Shown here one piece after another: positions 16,663 to 23,130 of a stretch of 24,149 nucleotides of DNA. The stretch's first letter is position 1. The number at the start of each line of letters is the position of its first letter. The position numbers and the translations under genes were made by a program. Source of the DNA: Flavobacteriales bacterium. GTDB taxonomy: Bacteria > Bacteroidota > Bacteroidia > NS11-12g > UBA955. Under the pieces are notes generated by a model that saw only the letters and a program-made list of their open reading frames with translations, was not told where the DNA came from and ran no database searches. The DNA lies in the NCBI GenBank assembly GCA_947450405.1, contig CANFVI010000005.1, forward strand, positions 1-24,149. The letters are read 5' to 3'.

Positions 16663-17148
16663 TTGGTGTTGAACTGTCAAAAATACATTTATAATATTTT
16701 ACTGGTTTTATCAATTGGTTTTTTATTCGCTTTTACTAAAACACCACCACATCAGTTTCAAACTGAATGTGTATCTCAAAATGTAGATGGATATATTGTT
16801 TTTAAAATTTGGAATCCTTCGAAATGCAAATCTTATAAATTCAAGAATGCGCTGAAAGATGGTATCTATGCTGTTTTGTTTAATGGGATTTCGGGAATTA
16901 ATGGGTGTCAAACACAACAACCGATTTTGAACAGTGAAGTTGAAATCAACAAATTCAAATCAATCGAAAAATCTTTCTTCGGTAAAAATGGAGAGTGGAC
17001 ACATTACGCTACCAATAAGATGGTAGAAAAAGTTGAACTAAAAAACAACAAACAGGTAAAGGTTTATGAATTGTCAATCGCCAAAGACAATTTGAGAAAA
17101 TATTTAGAGAGTAACAAAATCATTAACAATTTGAATTCAGGATTTTAA
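16663..17148 (+). CDS. Secreted protein of unknown function, first gene of the cluster
   Basis: About 159-161 residues. A hydrophobic N-terminal stretch (IYNILLVLSIGFLFAFT) acts as a signal peptide or anchor. There is no ATG in the first ~60 codons; the candidates are TTG 16663, GTG 16666 and TTG 16669. The mature part contains GYIVFKIWNPSKCKSYKF, then ALKDGIYAVLFNGISGINGCQTQQPIL, then a helical FFGKNGEWTHYATN region. I recall Bacteroidota proteins with a similar pattern (A..AV..VLF.G....Q.P) but no known function. Two or three Cys may form a disulfide. Its stop is 1 base before the start of the DUF6175-like gene. Real gene on grounds of secreted character, coupling and family resemblance. 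Confidence 0.7.
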   Translation: MVLNCQKYIYNILLVLSIGFLFAFTKTPPHQFQTECVSQNVDGYIVFKIWNPSKCKSYKFKNALKDGIYAVLFNGISGINGCQTQQPILNSEVEINKFKSIEKSFFGKNGEWTHYATNKMVEKVELKNNKQVKVYELSIAKDNLRKYLESNKIINNLNSGF

Positions 17149-17149
17149 T

Positions 17150-18106
17150 ATGAAAATAACTTTTAAAACAATAGGGTTTCTAACCTTGGTGTTTATTTCA
17201 AACTTGCTTTCTGCCCAAGCAAAAAAGCCTACGCTTATGATCTTGCCAAGTGATAATTGGTGTGAACAACGTTACTTTATGACCGAGTTTAACAACCAAG
17301 GAACAAAAGTAAAAGTTCCCAATTACAAACAGGTTTTTCAAGAAGATGTTGAAATTGGTCAGGTGATCAGTAAAATTGGATCTTTGATGATTGATAGGGG
17401 ATTCCCTTTAAAAGATGTTGAACAGGAACTCAAAGCCATTGAAGCGAGAACAACTGAAGACAATATGACAACCAGCACCGCAAGCGGTTCTGGTATAGCA
17501 GAAAGTCCTTTAGATAAACTTAAAAAGAAGGCAAAGGCCGATATTTTGATTCAAATTTGGTGGAAAGTAAATAAAACAGAACAAGGAAAATCTGTATCGT
17601 TTATTTTAGAAGCTTTTGATTCTTACACCAGTAAGCGAATCGCTTCATCTTCTGGAACTGGAACGCCAAGCAACACCGAAATTATACCTGTGTTGTTACA
17701 AAATGCAATTTTAGCAAATATTGATTTGTTTGCCAATCAACTTCAAGGTCATTTTGACGACATGTTAAAAAATGGCAGAGAAATTAAGCTCACGTTGAAA
17801 AAATGGAATTCATGGGGGAATAATTTTGAAACAGAAGTAGATGGTAAAGAATTAACAGAAATCGTAAATGAATGGATGCAAAAAAATACTGTTTCAGGTA
17901 GGTTTACCGGGTCTGTCGCAACTGAGAATATAATCGATTTTGAACAAGTGAGAATTCCTATATATGATGCAAATAACAATGCAATGGATTCAAGAATGTT
18001 TGCCAAGGGTTTACAAAAGTTTTTCAAAGCTGCGCCATTTAATTACGAAGTAAAATTAATGACCCGAGGTTTGGGTGAGGCTATATTGGTTTTTGGTGAA
18101 AAATAA
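17150..18106 (+). CDS. DUF6175-like secreted protein
   Basis: 318-residue precursor with a clear Sec signal peptide (cleavage near LLSAQA, residue 24). The mature part begins KKPTLMILPSDNWCEQRYF and continues with a conserved QVFQEDVEIGQVISKIGSLM block, a SESPLDKLKKKAKADILIQIWWKVN-like segment (about 119-145), EAFDSYTSKRIA, and a C-terminal RIPIYDANN...FKAAPFNYEVKLMTRGLGEAILVFGE domain. This matches my memory of the DUF6175 family, widespread in Bacteroidota and of unknown function; the family name is from memory and unverified. Probably periplasmic or outer-membrane associated. Separated by 1 base from both neighbours, so tightly co-expressed. Confidence 0.75.
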   Translation: MKITFKTIGFLTLVFISNLLSAQAKKPTLMILPSDNWCEQRYFMTEFNNQGTKVKVPNYKQVFQEDVEIGQVISKIGSLMIDRGFPLKDVEQELKAIEARTTEDNMTTSTASGSGIAESPLDKLKKKAKADILIQIWWKVNKTEQGKSVSFILEAFDSYTSKRIASSSGTGTPSNTEIIPVLLQNAILANIDLFANQLQGHFDDMLKNGREIKLTLKKWNSWGNNFETEVDGKELTEIVNEWMQKNTVSGRFTGSVATENIIDFEQVRIPIYDANNNAMDSRMFAKGLQKFFKAAPFNYEVKLMTRGLGEAILVFGEK

Positions 18107-18107
18107 G

Positions 18108-19145
18108 ATGAAGAAATTAGTTTTTATTCTTTTCCTTTCAGTTGGTTTATTGAAGGGACAAGTAAAGTTAGATGATTTTGGTAGGATTTCTTTGAATCCT
18201 TATTTATCTGAAAATAGTGGGTTACCAGCGGAGTCACAAAAGTTATTATTGAATAAATTAAATCAAATTGTTGTAAACAATGGAATTTCTGGTTCTCAGG
18301 TAAATCCCAGGTTTGTTATCACTGCTGAAATAAATATTGGAACCAAAGATATCATTGCTGGTCCACCACAAATGATTGCCCAAAATATCGATGTAACTAT
18401 TTTTATTGGTGATGCTATCAAAAATAGCAAATTTTCTACGGTTACGGTTTCCGTAAAAGGTGTTGGAACAAATGAAAATAAATCGTTCATTGAGGCCATT
18501 AAAACCATTAATCCCAAAAATAAAGAAATCGTTGCCTTTCTTGAGGAAGGAAAACGTAAAATTATTGATTACTATACAACACAATGTGATTTTATTATCA
18601 AGGATGCGCAAGTCTTGGTGAAACAACAGCGGTATGACGAAGCGATTTATCAGCTTTCGTTGGTGCCAGACGTTTGTAAGGAATGTTATTTCAAATGTTT
18701 GGATACTTTGGGGTCGATTTATCAAAAGAAAATTGATGCTGATTGTAAAACGAAATTAAATGATGCCAAGATGATTTGGGCTGCATCTCAAAATCCAGCA
18801 GGCGCCGAAAAGGCAGCCGACATTTTAAGTCATATAAATCCAATGGCTTCATGTCAATCCAACGTAAGTGGATTTATAAAATCCATTGATGCTAAATTGA
18901 AAGCAGATGAAAAGGCGAGGTGGGAGTTTAAAATGAAGCAGTATGCCGATAAAATTGCTGCACAAAAAGAACAGGTTAGAATTGCTGAGGAAAAGGACAA
19001 ACGCGATGCTGCATATCAAGAAAAACAAAATGCTAGGAATTCAGAAGTTGAAAAGATTCGAATTAATTCATACCGAGAAATTGCTTTAGAACAAGCAAGA
19101 AATCAACCGAAAACTGTAAATAATTACAATATAAATTGGAGGTAG
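18108..19145 (+). CDS. Secreted protein with Cys-containing TPR-like region and coiled-coil tail, function unknown
   Basis: 345 residues from ATG 18108, which lies 1 base after the previous stop and begins a standard signal peptide (MKKLVFILFLSVGLLKG-Q). An in-frame ATG at 18075 would add 11 residues overlapping the upstream gene and spoil the signal peptide. Domain order: an N-terminal beta-rich part with NPRFVITAEINIGTKDIIAG and a GVGTNENKSFIEAI segment (about 25-130), reminiscent of LPP20/CsgG-like envelope proteins; a helical region with QQRYDEAIYQLSLVPDVC and C-x2-C (about 165-205), TPR-like; and a long charged coiled coil (about 255-335). It seems to be the regular partner of the DUF6175-like protein, though this pairing is from memory. 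Confidence 0.75.
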   Translation: MKKLVFILFLSVGLLKGQVKLDDFGRISLNPYLSENSGLPAESQKLLLNKLNQIVVNNGISGSQVNPRFVITAEINIGTKDIIAGPPQMIAQNIDVTIFIGDAIKNSKFSTVTVSVKGVGTNENKSFIEAIKTINPKNKEIVAFLEEGKRKIIDYYTTQCDFIIKDAQVLVKQQRYDEAIYQLSLVPDVCKECYFKCLDTLGSIYQKKIDADCKTKLNDAKMIWAASQNPAGAEKAADILSHINPMASCQSNVSGFIKSIDAKLKADEKARWEFKMKQYADKIAAQKEQVRIAEEKDKRDAAYQEKQNARNSEVEKIRINSYREIALEQARNQPKTVNNYNINWR

Positions 19146-19146
19146 T

Positions 19147-19554
19147 ATGGGAAGAAAAAGAAAGGTATACAGTATCAATTTAAGTGAGGAAGTTAAAAGA
19201 CTTTATAATTCCAAAACTGGTTTAAAGCTGATAGATATTGATGTTTTTCAAAAATGGTATGATTCAAAAAATGGATGTTGTGACTATTGTGGTTTGACAT
19301 CAAATGAGTCATTGATTTTGTTTAACAATTACCCGCAATCAACAAGAGGGGGTAGAAGAGGAAAAAGATTAGAACTAGATCGGATTGACCCATCAATTAA
19401 AAACTATGGTCAAAACATCAAAAATCTAGCATTAGCATGCTATTGGTGTAATAATGCAAAAACGAATTATTTTACGTTTGAAGAGTTCAAAAAGATTGGA
19501 GAAAAAATGAAAGAAATACAACAAATAAGACTTAATAATATAAATAAAAGATGA
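19147..19554 (+). CDS. HNH endonuclease-like protein
   Basis: 135-residue cytoplasmic protein (no signal peptide), basic at the N terminus (MGRKRK). It has a zinc-ribbon-like HNH layout: C45-x2-C48 (CDYCGL), RLELDRIDP with D78-R79 where canonical enzymes have D-H, N90/N93, and C98-x2-C101-N102-x2-K (ACYWCNNAK). The Asp-Arg variant is common in one HNH subgroup, so loss of the first His does not prove inactivity. Predicted metal-dependent DNA nickase or nuclease. It starts 1 base after the 345-residue secreted protein and its stop overlaps the next ATG by 4 bases, so it sits within an otherwise envelope-directed operon. Confidence 0.78.
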   Translation: MGRKRKVYSINLSEEVKRLYNSKTGLKLIDIDVFQKWYDSKNGCCDYCGLTSNESLILFNNYPQSTRGGRRGKRLELDRIDPSIKNYGQNIKNLALACYWCNNAKTNYFTFEEFKKIGEKMKEIQQIRLNNINKR

Positions 19555-19808
19555 ATACACAGGTGTTTTTCTCAATAATTGACCAGTTTAATCAAGGGAA
19601 CATTCAATTTAATTTAGGTACTAATTGGAGTTTTTTGTTTAATAATCAATGGTATCCAACTCGAGCATTTATGAGAGCTTATTGCCAACAGTTAGGTCAA
19701 AATAACGATTATAATCTTCATCAAGCCGTTTTTGAACTTTCAAAGTTTATTCCTATCGTATCAGCAGACATTACCTATAACAATTGTTTGCCTGTTGCAA
19801 ATATGTAA
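19551..19808 (+). CDS. 85-residue protein coupled to the HNH gene, function unknown
   Basis: No signal peptide, neutral to acidic, rich in Asn, Gln, Phe and aromatic residues. The core NWSFLFNNQWYPTRAFMRAYCQQLG (about 25-49) resembles the small 'head' fold found at the N terminus of some McrA-like/HNH proteins, which carry a pattern of the type YxLxxxGxxYPxKAxxxxA. This resemblance is loose and my inference. The ATGA overlap with the HNH stop suggests that the two proteins are made together and may act as a pair, with the 85-residue protein as a DNA-recognition or control partner. It ends 11 bases before the next secreted protein. Confidence 0.6.
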   Translation: MNTQVFFSIIDQFNQGNIQFNLGTNWSFLFNNQWYPTRAFMRAYCQQLGQNNDYNLHQAVFELSKFIPIVSADITYNNCLPVANM

Positions 19809-19819
19809 AAGAAAAATAA

Positions 19820-20527
19820 ATGAAAACACTATCGCTTCTTTTAACTCTTGTATTTTCATTAATTGCAAATGCGCAATCTTTAAATGAAGAAAAAAGTGCG
19901 GCAATTAATTTCGTGAAACGGGTATATGCATCCGCCCCGTTTCAAGGCACTAAAATAGTTGAGGGTGACAATAAAAACTATTATTTGGTTGCGGTAAATA
20001 CGATAACTGACAAGAAGGATACTTCCAATAAATATTGGGGTATTGCTGCAAAAAAGGCTGAAACAATAGCATTAACTGGCTTTGGTGAACCTTGTTTACA
20101 ATTTGAACAAATTGAGGAAGTTAAAAGCCCAATTAAGAATCAAATAACTTGTTTATTTATTTGTGAAACAATTTCAAGTTATTTATCTCAGTTATTTGTA
20201 AAATCGCCATTTGATGGCGCGAGGATTTTAGTTTCAAATAGTAATAAATATATTATTGTAGCAATAACACTTGAGAATTCTAAATATTCAGCAATTTCCT
20301 CTAGAGACAGGGTTGCCCAAATGAAGGCCAAACAAAATGTAAACACTTTGTTAAATGGCTCGAATATTAGTTCTGAAACGATAATTAATACATCAAATTC
20401 TAGTATGACTGAAATAACGGAGTCTATTAAAGAAAATTCTATGGGATTTGTTACAGGACTTCAACTACTTAAAACAATAAATTATAAACCGGAATTTACA
20501 ACATATTTATTTTATTCAAAAGAATGA
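19820..20527 (+). CDS. Secreted protein with two diverged internal repeats, function unknown
   Basis: 235-residue precursor with a signal peptide (MKTLSLLLTLVFSLIANA-Q, cut near residue 18). Two copies of one module are visible: residues about 30-88 and 120-180, sharing (A/S)PF-x-G-(T/A)-(K/R)-I-(V/L), then a K-x-Y-x-(L/I)-V-A-(V/I) strand and a helix with Ala-Lys pairs (AAKKAET / AQMKAKQN). The helix followed by LLNGSNISSETII recalls LPP20-type envelope domains. The C terminus (EITESIKENSMGFVTGLQLL) occurs only after the second copy. The stop overlaps the start of a 44-residue frame (ATGA). Function not known. Confidence 0.72.
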   Translation: MKTLSLLLTLVFSLIANAQSLNEEKSAAINFVKRVYASAPFQGTKIVEGDNKNYYLVAVNTITDKKDTSNKYWGIAAKKAETIALTGFGEPCLQFEQIEEVKSPIKNQITCLFICETISSYLSQLFVKSPFDGARILVSNSNKYIIVAITLENSKYSAISSRDRVAQMKAKQNVNTLLNGSNISSETIINTSNSSMTEITESIKENSMGFVTGLQLLKTINYKPEFTTYLFYSKE

Positions 20528-20658
20528 AATTTAAAATTTTTGGAGCGTACTCGTGGAATTATGGGTCGCTCAATGAGAAAACAAAAAACGCCAAATCAAA
20601 TTTGTTTGATAAATATGATTTTGAATTAAATGAACAAGAAGAGGAGAACGTGATATGA
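20524..20658 (+). CDS. 44-residue small protein overlapping both neighbours
   Basis: A short frame that exactly fills the gap between the 235- and 608-residue genes. ATG 20524 overlaps the previous TGA (ATGA), and its own TGA at 20656-20658 overlaps the ATG at 20655 of the next gene (again ATGA). The product starts MKFKIFGAYSWNYGSLNEK and ends in an acidic tail (FELNEQEEENVI); no signal peptide. The acid tail codons also contain the purine-rich AGAGGAG that can serve as ribosome-binding site of the 608-residue gene, so the frame may be a translational coupler as well as a peptide. No family recognised. Confidence 0.5.
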   Translation: MKFKIFGAYSWNYGSLNEKTKNAKSNLFDKYDFELNEQEEENVI

Positions 20659-22481
20659 AAAAACATTTTTTATTAAATATAATGCTGTTTTTATTTTCAG
20701 TACTTGGTGCCCAATCTGAAAACAAAGATGTAACTATTACAACAACTGGCAGCGGACCAACATTGGAAATTGCCAAACAAAATGCATTAAGAAGTGCCAT
20801 TGAACAAACTTATGGCGCATTTATTTCAACCAAAACTGAAATATTTAATGATCAAGTTGTTGCTGATGAAATGTCTTCAGTTTCAAGTGGAAATATTAAA
20901 TCTTTTGAAATTCTAAATGAAACAAAGTTTCCAGATAGTTCTTGGGTAATTACTTTGAAATCTGAAGTATCAATTGGTAACTTAACAAGTTTTGTAAATG
21001 CAAAAGGGGTAAATGTAGAAATAAAAGGAGGGATTTTCGCAAATCAAATTAAAATTTTCGCTTTAAATGAAAAAGCTGAACGATTAATTGTATATAATTT
21101 AATTAGATCCATACATTATCAACTAGAAAAATCTTTTGATTTTTCTTTAGATGTAAAATCGCCTAAATCGGTTAGCGGGAGCAATGAAAATTGGAAACTA
21201 CCATTGGCAATAAATGTTAAAACAAATGAGAATATTGTTTTTTGTGAAAATTATTTTACGGAAATTATTGAAAAAATAAGTTTAAGTAATTCTGATGTGA
21301 AATATTATAAAGAATTAAATAAGGATATTTTCGAGGTACAAATCGCTTCTAGAACTTTTTATTTGAGAAATTCTGTGTCTGTGTCCCTGATAGTTCATTT
21401 GTGTAATAATTGGATATATTATTTGAGAAAATTCAAATTAAGTGCACCAGATATTGAAGAATTAAAAAATATTAATACTTCAGCATTACTAAATAGTATC
21501 GATGGTAAGGAGTTATTAAAAGAATTGAATCATGGAGATAATTATATTTATACGGATAATGCTGTTACATTAGAATTTCCCACAAGAGAGATGTTGGTGG
21601 GTGTTTTTAATTTAGAATTAGATCTGCCTTTGAGTATAATAGAGCGAATAAGTAATTTCAATGTGGAGCCAAAAAGAATTTCTATGGAAATAAATCATGG
21701 TGGCTATGTAATTCCTATTAATAATGATTATTCGGTTGTATGGTCCTTTTTTTCTTATGGGGTAGGGAACTTTAAAGCAGCTGAAGAAGGTGCGAAAAAT
21801 AGCATTTTGTTTTCTTACGAAGACTGGGAATTGCCAAGTTCTTTAGAGTTGGATTTGATCCATAAATATTTTGATATTAATGGCAAGGGTAGTGTTTACA
21901 ATTCAAATTATTATGCCCGAGATGTTCGTTCTTATGATTATTATTATCAATGGGTAGCTCATAATTTGCGCAGAATAAACCATGATGGAACTCCAATAAA
22001 TACAAAAAAAATAGCTGATAAAACAAAACAAGTAGAGGAAACCTCTGAATTGGAGAAGTTTTATAAATACAGAAAAGATAATCCAAATGAACAAAATAAA
22101 TTATTTATTTTTAAAGTAATTGAATCAGATGGTAAATTATTTATTCCCATCCAAATTAACAATTCGGATACCATAAAATTTTTGGTAGGAGACAATATAG
22201 AAAGCGCATCTATTAGTAACGAAATTGTTTCTAATTTATTGGCGAGAAAAGTTATACGCAAAAGAGATATTCGCGACAATGAAGTGGTGCATTTTGATTA
22301 CTTTAAATTTTTAGATTTACCTGTTGGTGCTCCTAATGAAATACCTTTAGGTCAGGATACCAAATTAAAATTGACAAATAGTGAGTTTTCAATTTTGAAA
22401 TATTATAAGAATGAAAAAGTTATTGTTTTAACTACAGAAAAAATAGTGAAAATGATAAAGATGTTTTATGAAGACAAATAA
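20655..22481 (+). CDS. Secreted 608-residue protein with LPP20/FlgT-like N-terminal domain
   Basis: Signal peptide MKKHFLLNIMLFLFSVLGA-Q. Residues about 23-125 follow the LPP20/FlgT N-terminal pattern: a glycine-strand (TTTGSG), a helix AKQNALRSAIEQTYGAFIST, then GNIKSFEILNE and a WVITLKSEVSI strand. A second region (about 165-260) with NWKLPLAINV, ENIVFCENYF and TFYLRNS is shared with the next paralogue. The C-terminal ~350 residues are low in Gly and Ala, rich in Asn, Lys, Ile and Tyr, with a Tyr/Asp-rich patch (RDVRSYDYYYQW) and no recognised domain. Visibly more AT-rich than the housekeeping genes. The start has an unusual strong Shine-Dalgarno-like AGAGGAG 8 bases upstream, inside the 44-residue frame. 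Confidence 0.75.
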   Translation: MKKHFLLNIMLFLFSVLGAQSENKDVTITTTGSGPTLEIAKQNALRSAIEQTYGAFISTKTEIFNDQVVADEMSSVSSGNIKSFEILNETKFPDSSWVITLKSEVSIGNLTSFVNAKGVNVEIKGGIFANQIKIFALNEKAERLIVYNLIRSIHYQLEKSFDFSLDVKSPKSVSGSNENWKLPLAINVKTNENIVFCENYFTEIIEKISLSNSDVKYYKELNKDIFEVQIASRTFYLRNSVSVSLIVHLCNNWIYYLRKFKLSAPDIEELKNINTSALLNSIDGKELLKELNHGDNYIYTDNAVTLEFPTREMLVGVFNLELDLPLSIIERISNFNVEPKRISMEINHGGYVIPINNDYSVVWSFFSYGVGNFKAAEEGAKNSILFSYEDWELPSSLELDLIHKYFDINGKGSVYNSNYYARDVRSYDYYYQWVAHNLRRINHDGTPINTKKIADKTKQVEETSELEKFYKYRKDNPNEQNKLFIFKVIESDGKLFIPIQINNSDTIKFLVGDNIESASISNEIVSNLLARKVIRKRDIRDNEVVHFDYFKFLDLPVGAPNEIPLGQDTKLKLTNSEFSILKYYKNEKVIVLTTEKIVKMIKMFYEDK

Positions 22482-22519
22482 TTTAAATCAATTAAATAAT
22501 TGTAAGTAAATTAATTAAC

Positions 22520-23119
22520 ATGGCAATTTATACAAGAACATACGGCTCAGCATTACATCTAAATAACCCAAATTTAGCTTGGCAATACCCAACACAACCG
22601 CTGCTTGATAAATTTGGAATACCAATCAATAAATTAACATTTGGTTTGGAAGAGTTTAATTTCAATCCGTTTTTAGTTGAGAATAAAATAGCCTACATCC
22701 CAAGTTTTGGGACATTTAGAACATACCCAAGGTCACCAATCAAGGAACTACGTTTAATTTATCGCATTCAAAGTGCCCAAAGATTTTGTTATGTTCATTA
22801 TGCTACATTACACAATGTGATAGCTTTTTTAGATAATGATATTCCATATTTGCACAATTTATTAACTCCTCAAATACCTTTAATCTATTTTAGGCCAGAA
22901 TCACATCAGTTTTTTGGGCAAGAGTTTCCTCTTTTTGAACAAAAAATAATTGATCTGCATAAAGTCCAATTTATTGCAAGGAATCATCTGAATAGTTCAT
23001 TTTTAGTGAATGTTAAATACGACAAATTGGAAATTCTTTCAGAACCAGTTAGATGCAAATCGAGGGCTGCTCGTGCTAGTAATTTGATTATAGATGTAAT
23101 TTATCCATGTAATTGTTAA
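22520..23119 (+). CDS. 199-residue protein of unknown function between the two paralogues
   Basis: No signal peptide at the start (MAIYTRTYGSALHLNNPNL), so cytoplasmic or exported by another route. Rich in aromatic residues, Asn and Pro; includes IPSFGTFRTYPRSP, an RLIYRIQSAQRFCYVHYATLHNV segment, and a C-terminal CKSRAARA...YPCNC with three Cys. I recognise no family or catalytic motif. It follows the 608-residue gene after 38 AT-rich bases (22482-22519) without a promoter match, and precedes its paralogue by 11 bases. Supported as a gene by length, ATG and position within the operon only. Confidence 0.6.
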   Translation: MAIYTRTYGSALHLNNPNLAWQYPTQPLLDKFGIPINKLTFGLEEFNFNPFLVENKIAYIPSFGTFRTYPRSPIKELRLIYRIQSAQRFCYVHYATLHNVIAFLDNDIPYLHNLLTPQIPLIYFRPESHQFFGQEFPLFEQKIIDLHKVQFIARNHLNSSFLVNVKYDKLEILSEPVRCKSRAARASNLIIDVIYPCNC

Positions 23120-23130
23120 AAAAATAAAAT

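Noticed and set aside
18258..18725. 155-codon minus-strand frame inside the 345-residue gene
   Set aside because: Wholly contained in a better-supported gene, no promoter box or signal, composition of an antisense shadow.
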